From positions 19,729 through 83,728 of the forward strand of contig JAICKU010000007.1 of the NCBI GenBank assembly GCA_025927765.1: a DNA stretch of 64,000 nt. Direction: 5' to 3'. Each line of letters begins with the position of its first letter. Positions within the stretch are counted from its first letter, which is position 1. Source of the stretch: Burkholderiales bacterium. Its GTDB lineage: Bacteria > Pseudomonadota > Gammaproteobacteria > Burkholderiales > Casimicrobiaceae. Below, piece after piece: positions 1 through 7,735 of this stretch. The notes beneath the pieces were generated by a model that saw nothing but the letters and a program-made list of their open reading frames with translations, was not told where the DNA came from and ran no database searches. Position numbers and translations under genes: made by a program.

Positions 1-104
1 CCGGCCGGTGCGTAATGCGTGTCGCGCCGATAGGGAAAGCGCGCAGGATCGAGCACGTGCACGTGCGTGTCGATCTTCGGGTCGACGAGGATTTGCGGAT
101 CCAT
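1..104 (-). CDS. Amidohydrolase, LigI-like (5' part only)
   Basis: This is the N-terminal 34 codons of a gene that leaves the window at the left edge. It begins with an ATG at 104 and reads MDPQILVDPKIDTHVHVLDP and onward. The IDTHVHV stretch is the N-terminal His-x-His metal motif of amidohydrolase family 2, and the following Asp-Pro-x-x-Phe-Pro-Tyr is common in 2-pyrone-4,6-dicarboxylate (PDC) lactonase relatives. It lies last in the operon that carries the protocatechuate/gallate dioxygenase and LigJ, where a PDC lactonase (PDC to 4-oxalomesaconate) would be expected. Membership in the amidohydrolase family is clear; LigI identity is inferred from context because most of the protein is missing. 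Confidence 0.6.
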   Translation of the reverse strand, partial: MDPQILVDPKIDTHVHVLDPARFPYRRDTHYAPA

Positions 105-108
105 GCTG

Positions 109-200
109 CCAGGAAGTACGGTCAGGCTCTACCTTTCGCGGAAGCGGGAGCGTTGTGAAAGGTGAGTTCTGCAAAAGTAGAGTCTCACCCTGCTTCCTGG
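109..200. repeat. REPIN-like inverted repeat, copy 1
   Basis: Two 28-nt arms, 109-136 and 173-200, are reverse complements at 23 of 28 positions, with a 36-nt loop. The core of each arm resembles AAGTAGGGTCAGACTCTACTT. The right arm overlaps the last codons and TGA of the shikimate dehydrogenase gene, and the left arm ends just before the next start codon. The same core recurs at five other gene ends in this window. Confidence 0.7.
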
Positions 201-1039
201 AACGTGGCAGCGATCGCCTGCTTCAGCTCGGGCGTGATGTCCGGCATCACGCCGAACCACGCGTTGAAGGCGGGCCGCGCCTGGTTCAGCAGCATGCCGA
301 GGCCGTTCACGGTGACGTGGCCGCGCGCGCGTGCGGCGGCGAGCAGCGGCGTCTCCGGCGGCACGTAGATCACGTCGCCGACGATCGCGTTCGACGGCAA
401 CGCGTCGAGCGCGAGCTCGAGCGGCGGCTTGCCCGCCATGCCCTGGTTCGTCGCGTTGACGACGAGTGCGACGCCGTCGAGCGCCGCGTTGCGCTCGTCC
501 CACGACACGGCGACGACCGGTGCACCGAACCACGCCTGCAGCTCGTCGGCGCGCGCGCGCGTGCGGTTGATCAGGCGAATCTCGCCCGCGCCCTGCGCCT
601 GCAGGCTGGCGACGATCGCGCGCGCCGCACCGCCGGCGCCGACGATTGCGATCGGCCCCGAATCGGGCCGCCACGCCGGCATGGCGTCGCGCACGCTCTG
701 CACGAAACCATTGCCGTCGTTGTTGAAGCCGGACAACGTGCCGTCCTGCTCGACGACCACGGTGTTGATCGCGCCGATCTTTCGCGCGAGGTCGTCGACG
801 CGATCGAGCAGCGGAAAGATCGCCTGCTTGTGCGGCGTCGTCACGTTGCAGCCGCGCAGGCCGAGCACGCTCATGCCGCGCACGGCCGCTTCCAGATTCT
901 GCGGCGGCACACCGAACAGCACGTAGCGCCCGGGAATCGCGTAGCGCGCGAGCCAGTGGTTGTGAATGAGGGGCGAGCGCGAGTGGGCGACGGGCCAGCC
1001 GAGGAGTCCCGCGATGCCGAACGTGTTTTGGTCTGCCAT
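185..1039 (-). CDS. aroE: Shikimate dehydrogenase (catabolic context)
   Basis: NADP-linked shikimate dehydrogenase, 284 residues, normal family length. It interconverts shikimate and 3-dehydroshikimate. The substrate site is visible: HSRSP near residue 19, NVTTPHK with catalytic Lys71, INT at 91-93, and Asp108 in GFNNDGNG (usual form GxNTD, so Thr is replaced by Asn). The Rossmann motif GAGGAAR is at 134-140, and an INRTRARA segment follows, the pattern associated with NADP rather than NAD preference. It sits 30 nt after livF in the aromatic-acid operon, so a role in shikimate/quinate breakdown is more likely than in chorismate synthesis; activity on quinate cannot be judged. The last residues (QEAG-stop) are encoded inside a repeat arm. 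Confidence 0.85.
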   Translation of the reverse strand: MADQNTFGIAGLLGWPVAHSRSPLIHNHWLARYAIPGRYVLFGVPPQNLEAAVRGMSVLGLRGCNVTTPHKQAIFPLLDRVDDLARKIGAINTVVVEQDGTLSGFNNDGNGFVQSVRDAMPAWRPDSGPIAIVGAGGAARAIVASLQAQGAGEIRLINRTRARADELQAWFGAPVVAVSWDERNAALDGVALVVNATNQGMAGKPPLELALDALPSNAIVGDVIYVPPETPLLAAARARGHVTVNGLGMLLNQARPAFNAWFGVMPDITPELKQAIAATFQEAG

Positions 1040-1069
1040 CGTCGAAGTGCGGTTCGAGAAGGATCAATG

Positions 1070-1843
1070 CTACACGGCGGATCCGCCACCCGCCGGCGTT
1101 GTCGACGTGACGGCGCGGCCATCGACGTGACCGCCGAGGAAGAGCCGGTTGAGGTCGGGATCGCCGAGCAACGCATGCGCGGGACGGTCGAGCGCAAGCC
1201 GCCCCATCTCGAGCACGAGCGCACGATCGGCATACTTGAGCGCCGTGCGGACGTTCTGCTCGACCATCAGCACGGTCACGCCCTGGTCGGCGAGCTCGCG
1301 CAACAGCGCCATCACGTCCTGCACGAGCTTCGGGGACAGCCCGATCGACGGCTCGTCGATCAGCAGCACGCGCGGACGCAGCAGCAGCGCGCGTCCCACT
1401 TCGAGCTGCTTCTGCTCGCCGCCCGACAGCGTCGACGCCTGGTTGTCGATGCGCTCGCGGATGCGCGGAAAGCGCGCAAGCACCTCGTCGATCCGCGGCG
1501 CGAGCGCGTGGCGCGGCAACGCGATGCCGCCGAGCTCGAGGTTGTGGCGCACGGACAGCGACGCGAACAGGTTGCGCCCCTGTGGCACATACGCCATGCC
1601 GAGCGCGAGCAGGTCGCGCTGCGAATGGCCGTTCACGCGCCGGCCTTCGAAGCGCACGTCGCCGGTACGCGGCACGAGCATGCCGAAGAGCGTCTTCAGC
1701 ACCGTCGATTTGCCCGCGCCATTGGGCCCGATCAGGAGCGTGATCTCGCCCTTGCGCGCGTCGAACGTCGTGCCGTTCAGGATCGTGAGGCTCGGCGTGT
1801 AACCGGCCACGACGTTCTCGAATTCGATGATGCGCTCGCTCAT
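1070..1843 (-). CDS. livF: Branched-chain-type ABC transporter ATPase LivF
   Basis: Cytoplasmic ATP-binding subunit of a HAAT/Liv-type importer, 257 residues. Walker A GPNGAGKS is at 39-46, the Q-loop region VPQGRN at 86-91, signature LSGGEQ at 139-144 and Walker B VLLIDEP from 159. It follows livG by 13 nt and precedes aroE. The operon also encodes ring-cleavage enzymes, so the substrate is more likely a (hydro)aromatic acid such as shikimate, quinate or protocatechuate than an amino acid; that is inference from context. The C-terminal tail after residue 240 is Thr/Gly/Ala-rich and probably disordered. Confidence 0.9.
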   Translation of the reverse strand: MSERIIEFENVVAGYTPSLTILNGTTFDARKGEITLLIGPNGAGKSTVLKTLFGMLVPRTGDVRFEGRRVNGHSQRDLLALGMAYVPQGRNLFASLSVRHNLELGGIALPRHALAPRIDEVLARFPRIRERIDNQASTLSGGEQKQLEVGRALLLRPRVLLIDEPSIGLSPKLVQDVMALLRELADQGVTVLMVEQNVRTALKYADRALVLEMGRLALDRPAHALLGDPDLNRLFLGGHVDGRAVTSTTPAGGGSAV

Positions 1844-1856
1844 TGACGAAACGGCA

Positions 1857-2600
1857 TCAATGGCCGAGATAGGCGTCGAGCACGTCGCGGTTCGCCTGCA
1901 CCTGCGCCGGTGCGCCCTCGGCGAGCACGCGGCCTTCGACCATGCAGATCACGCGCGCGCATAGGCGCATGATGAAGTCCATGTTGTGCTCGACGACGAC
2001 GAAGCTGCCGCCTTGCTCGCGATTCATCGCGAGCAGCAGTTCGCGCAATTCGTCGACCAGGCTCGGATTCACGCCCGCGCACGGCTCGTCGAGCATCACG
2101 AGGCGCGGCGCCGGCATGAACGCCATCGCGATGTCGACGAGCTTCTGCTGGCCGTACGACAGGCTGCCCGCGGGCAGGTGCGCGACGTGCGTCAGGCGAA
2201 AGCGTTCGATCAGGTGGTCGGCATGCTCACCAAGCCCGGCATCGGGCGGCGCGAACAGGCGCCGCGGCATCGAGCCGCAAAGCTCCTGCCCCGCAGCGAT
2301 CAGGTTGTCGCGTACCGACAAGCCGTGGAACACCTGCAGCGTCTGGAACGTGCGGCCCACGCCGCGGCGCGCGAGGTCGAGCGGCGTCATGCCGGTGATG
2401 TCGTCGCCCTGGAATTCGACGCGGCCGTCGCTTGGGCGGATCTGGCCGAGGATGCTGTTGAAAAGCGTCGTCTTGCCGCTGCCGTTCGGGCCGATCACGC
2501 CGACGATCTCGCCGGGCGCCACGTCGAAGCTGACACCGTCAACGGCGCGAATCGCGCCGTAGTGCTTGCGCAGGTCGCGCACGGTCAGCAGCGCGGTCAT
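1857..2600 (-). CDS. livG: Branched-chain-type ABC transporter ATPase LivG
   Basis: Second ATPase of the Liv-type importer, 247 residues. Walker A GPNGSGKT is at 37-44, a signature variant LSYGQQ at 147-152 and Walker B LVMLDEP at 167-173. The start is the ATG at 2600, which overlaps the livM stop codon as ATGA and opens with MTALLTVRDLRKHYG, the usual family N-terminus. A longer open frame upstream is only read-through in the livM region. It would pair with LivF under the LivHM permease. Confidence 0.9.
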   Translation of the reverse strand: MTALLTVRDLRKHYGAIRAVDGVSFDVAPGEIVGVIGPNGSGKTTLFNSILGQIRPSDGRVEFQGDDITGMTPLDLARRGVGRTFQTLQVFHGLSVRDNLIAAGQELCGSMPRRLFAPPDAGLGEHADHLIERFRLTHVAHLPAGSLSYGQQKLVDIAMAFMPAPRLVMLDEPCAGVNPSLVDELRELLLAMNREQGGSFVVVEHNMDFIMRLCARVICMVEGRVLAEGAPAQVQANRDVLDAYLGH

Positions 2601-3592
2601 GGGAGCGCGCCGATGCGACGCGATGCGAGGCGCTCGGGCAGCGACAGCAATCCGCCGGGCAGCCACACCATGAGCGCGATGACGGCGACACCGAACGCGG
2701 CGAGGTACCAGTTCTGCATGAAGCGCAGCCACTCGGGCAAAAGCACGATGATCACCGTGCCGACGACCGGTCCCAGGAAGCGTCCGGCGCCGCCCACGAT
2801 GACGCCGAGCAGCATCAGGAGCGACGCCGTGAAGTTGAACGGCGCCGGATCGATGAAGCCCACCAGCGACGCGAAGTACGCGCCGGCGATGCCCGCGCAG
2901 CATGCGCCGATGGCGAATGCGAGCAGCGTGTACGCCGTGATGTTGACGCCGAGGCTTTCGGCGCGAATCGGATTGTCGCGCAGCGCCGCGAACGCGCGTC
3001 CCCAGGGCGAGCGCAACAGCCAGCCGAGCAGCGCGATCAGAAGCAGCGTCGAGGCGAGCGTGAACCAGAAGTACGGCAGGTCGCGCTCGAGCGAAAGTCC
3101 GAACAGCGACGGGCGCGGAATGCCGCGGATGCCGAACGTGCCGCCGGTGATCGCCTCTTCGTTGCGCAAAACGAGGAACACGAGCACGTTGAAGCCGAGC
3201 GTCGCGAACGCGAGATAGTGGTGCTGCACACGAAGGGCCGGGAAGCCGAGTGCGAGGCCGATCGCGAAGCAGGCGAGGGCGGCGAGCGGCAGCATCGCGA
3301 AGAACGGCAGGCCCGCCTTCATGCCGATCGCCGCGATGTACGCGCCGATGCCGAGGAATGCCGCCTGCCCGAGCGACATCTGCCCCGCGTAGCCGATCGT
3401 GAGGTTCAGGCCGAACGTCGCCATCAGGTACACGCAGAAGAGCGAGCAGAGATACGTGCCGTAGCTCTTGAGGCCAAGCGGCAGCAGCGCGAACGCGATG
3501 ACGACGATCGCCGCGAGCGCGAGGCGCGTACGCGAGCGCGGCACCGCCGGCCGCCGCGGACGCGCGATGACGGTCGAGCTCGACGCATTCAT
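2597..3592 (-). CDS. livM: Branched-chain-type ABC transporter permease LivM
   Basis: Inner-membrane permease, 331 residues, with about nine hydrophobic segments after a short basic N-terminus. The family hallmark NLTIGYAGQMSLGQAAFLGIGAY lies near residues 65-87 and the ATPase-coupling segment GRAFAALRDNPIRAESLG near 205-222. The start at 3592 overlaps the livH stop (ATGA) and the stop overlaps the livG start in the same way, so the permease and ATPase genes are translationally coupled. It forms a heterodimer with LivH. Confidence 0.9.
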   Translation of the reverse strand: MNASSSTVIARPRRPAVPRSRTRLALAAIVVIAFALLPLGLKSYGTYLCSLFCVYLMATFGLNLTIGYAGQMSLGQAAFLGIGAYIAAIGMKAGLPFFAMLPLAALACFAIGLALGFPALRVQHHYLAFATLGFNVLVFLVLRNEEAITGGTFGIRGIPRPSLFGLSLERDLPYFWFTLASTLLLIALLGWLLRSPWGRAFAALRDNPIRAESLGVNITAYTLLAFAIGACCAGIAGAYFASLVGFIDPAPFNFTASLLMLLGVIVGGAGRFLGPVVGTVIIVLLPEWLRFMQNWYLAAFGVAVIALMVWLPGGLLSLPERLASRRIGALP

Positions 3593-4467
3593 ACCTTGCG
3601 TTCCTCCGCCTTGCCGAGCAGGCCCTCGGGCCGCAGCAGGATCACGAGCAGGAACACGACGAGTGCCACCCCTTCCTTGTAGGCCGGCGACACGTAGAAG
3701 CCGACGAGGTTCTCGAGCACGCCGATCAGCACGCCGCCGAGCAGTGCGCCGCGCGTCTGGTTGAAGCCGCCGATGATCGCGGCGAAGAACGCCTTCAGGC
3801 CGATCGTCTCGCCCATGTCGAACTTGACGAGGTACGAAGGCGCGATCAGCAACGCCGCGACGGCGGCGAGCGCGCCGTTGATCAGGAACACGTAGAGCGT
3901 CATCCGCCGCACGTCGATGCCGAGCACCCGCGCGGCCTCGGTGTTCTGCGCGCAGGCCTGCATCGCGCGGCCGGTCATCGTGCGATCGAGGAACAGCTGC
4001 AGCGCGATGACGATGCCGCCGGCGAGGAGCAGCGTGCCCAAGTCGGCGTACGACACCTCGATGCCCGCGATCGCGAATTGCCCTGCAGGAAATGCGCTCG
4101 GAAACGGATAGGCGAGGGCGCCGACACCGGCCTTGATGCCCTGCTTCACGAACACGGACAGGCCGAGCGTGGCGATCACGAGCGGGATCACGCCGTGGCG
4201 CAGCAGCGGATCGACGATGATCCGCTTGAACGCGACGCCGAGCAGCAGCATCGACACGATGCACGCGGCGAAGAAGGCGAGCCACAGCGGCGCGCCGATG
4301 CCGAGGAACAGCAGCATGGCGAACGCGGGCAGCATCACGAACTCGCCCTGCGCGAAGTTGATCGTGCCCGACGCCTGCCACAGCAGCGTGAAGCCGAGCG
4401 CGGCCACGCCGTAGATGGTGCCGGCGGCGATGCCGGAAACGACGAGCTGGACGAAATCACCCATCAC
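3589..4467 (-). CDS. livH: Branched-chain-type ABC transporter permease LivH
   Basis: Inner-membrane permease, 292 residues and all-hydrophobic helices. It carries the LivH hallmark TINFAQGEFVML near residues 34-45 and the coupling segment GRAMQACAQNTEAARVLGID near 167-186. An in-frame second ATG lies one codon downstream (4464), so the protein could be one residue shorter. It follows livK after 82 nt that contain a strong hairpin, which may lower permease expression relative to the binding protein. Confidence 0.9.
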   Translation of the reverse strand: MMGDFVQLVVSGIAAGTIYGVAALGFTLLWQASGTINFAQGEFVMLPAFAMLLFLGIGAPLWLAFFAACIVSMLLLGVAFKRIIVDPLLRHGVIPLVIATLGLSVFVKQGIKAGVGALAYPFPSAFPAGQFAIAGIEVSYADLGTLLLAGGIVIALQLFLDRTMTGRAMQACAQNTEAARVLGIDVRRMTLYVFLINGALAAVAALLIAPSYLVKFDMGETIGLKAFFAAIIGGFNQTRGALLGGVLIGVLENLVGFYVSPAYKEGVALVVFLLVILLRPEGLLGKAEERKV

Positions 4468-4505
4468 GCCGCGGCGTGAAGCGTTGCCGCATCCCCGCGC
4501 GCCGC

Positions 4506-4539
4506 GGGCGAAGGTTCGCCGCCGCTCGTCCCTTCGCCC
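4506..4539. promoter_or_regulatory. Hairpin between livK and livH
   Basis: A perfect 9-bp inverted repeat, GGGCGAAGG and CCTTCGCCC, with a 16-nt loop lies just downstream of the livK stop on the transcribed (minus) strand. There is no T-run, so it is better read as an mRNA-stabilising or attenuating hairpin than a classical terminator. Such structures often follow binding-protein genes in ABC operons. Confidence 0.55.
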
Positions 4540-4549
4540 TGCAAGGCCG

Positions 4550-5698
4550 TTACTGCCCGGAGCCCAGCGCCGGCAGCGTCGCGACGACTTCCTGCTTGCC
4601 GTTCACGACCTTGGTCATGAAGCTCTCGCGGTCGAGGTCGCCGTTCTTGTCGAAGCTCACGTCCATCAGGATGCCGGGGTACTGCTTCACCGACAGCTTG
4701 ATGCCGTGCATCGCGTTGGCGAACGCTTCGCCGTCGAACTTGCCGATCTTTTCCGTCACCGCCTTGACGATGTACATCGCGCTGTAGCCCTTCAAGCCGT
4801 TGTGGTCGGGCTTGTAGTGGTACTCGTTCTGGAACTTCTGCGAGAACGCCTTCACTTCCGGCAGCGGCGCGTCGGCGGTGAGGCCGACGTGCGCAACGGC
4901 GCCGTTGGCGGCGTCGCCGGCGAGCTCGATCACCTTCTGGCTCGTGAGCACCGTTTCACCCACGATGGGCTTGTCGACGCCCTGCTTCTTCAACTCTTTC
5001 AGGCAACGCGCCGCTTCTTCCTCGTTCGTGTACACGAAGAACACGTCGGGGTTCGATTGCTTCGCCTTCAGCACTGCGCCCGAGAAGTCGAGTTGCCCCG
5101 GATCGGTGGAAATGTCGGCGACGACCTTGATGCCCTTCGGCGCGATCGCCTTCAGGAATACGTCGCGGCCGCCCTTGCCGAAGTCGTTGTTCGTATAGAT
5201 GATCGCGACGCTCTTCGCCTTCAGCGTGTCGGACAAATAGCGCGCGACCTTCGGCATCGCGGTCGTCTGCGTGAACGACGTGCGGAAGATGTACGGGTCG
5301 CCCTGCTGCGTGATCGCCGCCGCTTCGCCGCCGGTGAAGTTCGGAATGTGCGCCTTCTGCGTCTCGGTCATGCTGACGAGGATCGAGCCCGAGAACACAG
5401 GGCCCATGACGACGTACGCGCCGTCGTCGACCGCCTTGATCGCCAGCGCCTTCGCGACCTGCGGCTGCGATTGCGTGTCGGAGGCCGTGTACTCGACCTT
5501 GCGCCCGAGGATGCCGCCGGCGGCGTTGATCTCCTTGACTGCGAGCTTCACACCGTCGTTGAAGTTCGTGCCCGACGTGGTGCCGGTGCCGGACAGCTCG
5601 ACGAGGCCGGCGATCTTGACGGGGCCGCTTTGCGCGAACGAGGACGGCACGAGTGCCATGCCGAGCAGCAGGGCGGACAGGCGGACGAGCGAACGCAT
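4550..5698 (-). CDS. livK: Liv-type ABC transporter periplasmic binding protein
   Basis: Periplasmic ligand-binding protein, 382 residues, of the Leu/Ile/Val-binding (type I, Peripla_BP_6) family. A Sec signal peptide ends at about residue 22 (SSFA, then QSGPVKIAG). The mature N-terminus shows the family pattern IAGLVELSGTGTTSG and later INAAGGILGRKVEY. The start at 5698 has a GGAGA ribosome-binding site about ten bases upstream. It is the first transporter gene; its ligand is not predictable from sequence, but the neighbouring protocatechuate/gallate genes point to an aromatic or hydroaromatic acid. Confidence 0.88.
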   Translation of the reverse strand: MRSLVRLSALLLGMALVPSSFAQSGPVKIAGLVELSGTGTTSGTNFNDGVKLAVKEINAAGGILGRKVEYTASDTQSQPQVAKALAIKAVDDGAYVVMGPVFSGSILVSMTETQKAHIPNFTGGEAAAITQQGDPYIFRTSFTQTTAMPKVARYLSDTLKAKSVAIIYTNNDFGKGGRDVFLKAIAPKGIKVVADISTDPGQLDFSGAVLKAKQSNPDVFFVYTNEEEAARCLKELKKQGVDKPIVGETVLTSQKVIELAGDAANGAVAHVGLTADAPLPEVKAFSQKFQNEYHYKPDHNGLKGYSAMYIVKAVTEKIGKFDGEAFANAMHGIKLSVKQYPGILMDVSFDKNGDLDRESFMTKVVNGKQEVVATLPALGSGQ

Positions 5699-5890
5699 CG
5701 GAATTCTCCAGAGAGAGGTACGCCGGGATCGGCGCGGGATCAGGGCGGCATTGTCGTCTCGGTGCCGTGCCGAAGCAAGACGCGTGGTGCGCAATCCTAT
5801 CGAAAATCGTTATGCCGGCATTCGCTTCGTGCCGGGACCCGCGACCCCGCCGTGCTTCGCGGCTGCTCGCGTCGCTCGAACGAGCCTTCG

Positions 5891-6604
5891 TTAGCCCGGC
5901 GCGGGTTCGAGGCCGTATCTGCGCTTGGTGGCGTCGGTGGCGTCGGACGCGAGGAACGCGAGCAGCGTCGTCGCGTCCTGCCGCCTGCCCGACGCCGTGC
6001 ATACGGCGCCGGCGAAGACAGTCGCGTGACGAAGCGCGGGCGGAAGCAGGCCGACGACGTCGATGCCCGGCGCGCCGACCAATTCGCTCAGTTGCTGGAA
6101 GCCGAGATCGACGGCGCCGCGCGCGACGAGCGTGGCGACGGGCACACCGGGCGGCGCCTGCACAAGCCGCGCGGCGACGCGTTCCGCAACGCCCCAGCGT
6201 TCTAAGAGGCGCATCAGGTACGCGCCGCTCGGTCCCGTCGAATGGCCGATCGCGCGCGCGGTGAGGACGGCTGCGCGTACGGCTTCTTCGCTGCCGATGT
6301 CGGGACGAGTGGCTCCGGCGCGTACGGCAATCGCGATGTCGGCGCGAACGAGAGCGCGGCGCGTGCGCGGATCGACGCGATCGGCCTCCGTGAGACGCTC
6401 GATCGCCTCGGACGCGAGCACGACGATATCGAACGGCTCGCCTTCGCGCACGCGACGAAAGGCATCGACGCCGCCGGCGGAACCGACATTCACGCGCTGC
6501 CCCGTCTCTCGCGCATACCATGCGCAAAGCTCGTTCAGCACCGCGCGCGTCGCCATCGACGAGATGCCGGTGAGGGCAGGGTTCGCCTCGCCATTCATCG
6601 GCAT
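5891..6604 (-). CDS. ModA-like substrate-binding-fold protein, cytoplasmic
   Basis: A 237-residue protein of the molybdate-binding-protein (ModA, periplasmic binding protein type II) fold. It shows ISSMATRAVLNELCAWY at the N-terminus, then GSAGGVDAFRRVREGEPFDIVVLAS, and a central GPSGAYLMRLLERWGV segment. It has no signal peptide: the first residues are polar (MPMNGEANPALTG) and the fold begins at once, so it should be cytoplasmic and is unlikely to be a transporter subunit. It lies between ligJ and livK in the ring-cleavage operon. Known cytoplasm-acting ModA relatives include aconitate isomerase, so an isomerase or tautomerase acting on 4-oxalomesaconate is a reasonable guess, not a demonstrated function. 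Confidence 0.7.
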   Translation of the reverse strand: MPMNGEANPALTGISSMATRAVLNELCAWYARETGQRVNVGSAGGVDAFRRVREGEPFDIVVLASEAIERLTEADRVDPRTRRALVRADIAIAVRAGATRPDIGSEEAVRAAVLTARAIGHSTGPSGAYLMRLLERWGVAERVAARLVQAPPGVPVATLVARGAVDLGFQQLSELVGAPGIDVVGLLPPALRHATVFAGAVCTASGRRQDATTLLAFLASDATDATKRRYGLEPAPG

Positions 6605-6608
6605 CGTG

Positions 6609-6707
6609 TCAATCGACGTACTCGAGCGCGGCGCGCGTGAGCGGGCTTCGCTGCGGCTTCAGCGCCGGCGCGATGAATCGTGCGGTGAACGACTCCGTTT
6701 CGCACAT
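6609..6707 (-). CDS. Small ORF of 32 codons, function unknown
   Basis: An ATG two bases after the ligJ stop opens a 32-residue frame (starts MCETESFTARFIAP, ends ALEYVD) that stops four bases before the ModA-like start. It fills the gap between two genes of a tightly packed operon exactly, which is the main argument that it is translated. It contains no recognisable motif and no clear ribosome-binding site. It may be a coupling leader peptide, a small protein, or chance. Confidence 0.35.
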   Translation of the reverse strand: MCETESFTARFIAPALKPQRSPLTRAALEYVD

Positions 6708-6709
6708 CG

Positions 6710-7735
6710 TCAACGTCCCTGCGCTTTCAGTCGCGCGTCGAGCCGCGGGTAGACCCGCCGCGCGTTGCCTTCGTAGATCTTCGTGCGCCCGGCCGCATCG
6801 ACGCGCGCGGCGTCGACGTAGCGCTTCGTGTCGTCGTAGTGGTGGCCCGTTTCCGGGTCGATGCCGCGCACTGCGCCGATCATCTCGCTCGCGAACAGGA
6901 CGTTGTCGACCGGTATCACGTGCGTCAGAAGGTCGATGCCCGGCTGATGGTACACGCAGGTGTCGAAGAACACGTTGCGCAGCACGTGCTCGGTAAGCAA
7001 CGGCTTGCCCAGTTCCTGCGCGAGCCCGCGAAAGCGTCCCCAGTGGTACGGCACCGCACCGCCGCCGTGCGGAATGACCATGCGCAGCGTCGGAAAGTCC
7101 TTGAAGAGGCCGGACGTCACGCACTGCATGAACGCCGTCGTGTCGGCGTTGAGGTAGTGCGCACCGGTGGTGTGAAAGCACGCGTTGCAGCTGGTGCTCA
7201 CGTGGATCATCGCGGGGATGTCGTACTCGACCATCTTCTCGTAGATCGGGTACCAGTGCCGGTCCCACAGCGGCGGCGACGTCCAGTGGCCACCGGACGG
7301 ATCGGGATTCAGGTTGATCGCGACGTTGCCGTACTCCTCGACGCACTTCACGATCTCGGGAATGCACGTCGCCGGGTCCACGCCGGGGCTTTGCGGCAGC
7401 ATCGCCGCCGGCACGAAGTGGTCGGCGAAGAGGCGGCTCACGCGAAAGCACAGCTCGTTGCAGATCGCCGCCCACGTGCTCGACACCTGGAAGTCGCCGA
7501 TGTGGTGCGCCATGAAGCTCGCGCGCGGGCTGAAGATCGTGACGTCGATGCCGCGCTCGCGCATCAACCGGAGCTGGTTCGCCTCGATCGACGCGCGGAT
7601 CTCGTCGTCGCCGATGCGTAGCTCGGACGCGCGAGGCGGTGGTGCACGCGTCCCGATCGCATCGACCTGGCGCTTGCGCCACTGCTCGAGCGCCTTCGGC
7701 GCCGTCGTGTAATGGCCGTGGACGTCGATGATCAT
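6710..7735 (-). CDS. ligJ: 4-oxalomesaconate hydratase LigJ
   Basis: Metal-dependent amidohydrolase-fold hydratase, 341 residues, matching the LigJ family in length. It hydrates 4-oxalomesaconate to 4-carboxy-4-hydroxy-2-oxoadipate in the protocatechuate 4,5-cleavage and gallate pathways. The N-terminus MIIDVHGHYTTAPKALEQW carries the His6-x-His8 metal pair, and later His residues occur in MIHVSTSCN and VIPHGGGAVPYHWGR. Its ATG overlaps the dioxygenase stop codon (ATGA), so the two are translationally coupled. The aldolase that would follow (LigK/GalC) is not adjacent. Confidence 0.88.
   Translation of the reverse strand: MIIDVHGHYTTAPKALEQWRKRQVDAIGTRAPPPRASELRIGDDEIRASIEANQLRLMRERGIDVTIFSPRASFMAHHIGDFQVSSTWAAICNELCFRVSRLFADHFVPAAMLPQSPGVDPATCIPEIVKCVEEYGNVAINLNPDPSGGHWTSPPLWDRHWYPIYEKMVEYDIPAMIHVSTSCNACFHTTGAHYLNADTTAFMQCVTSGLFKDFPTLRMVIPHGGGAVPYHWGRFRGLAQELGKPLLTEHVLRNVFFDTCVYHQPGIDLLTHVIPVDNVLFASEMIGAVRGIDPETGHHYDDTKRYVDAARVDAAGRTKIYEGNARRVYPRLDARLKAQGR

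Noticed and set aside
8..1846. 612-codon plus-strand frame opposite aroE and livF
   Set aside because: The translation is low-complexity and matches nothing; both minus-strand genes have complete family motifs.
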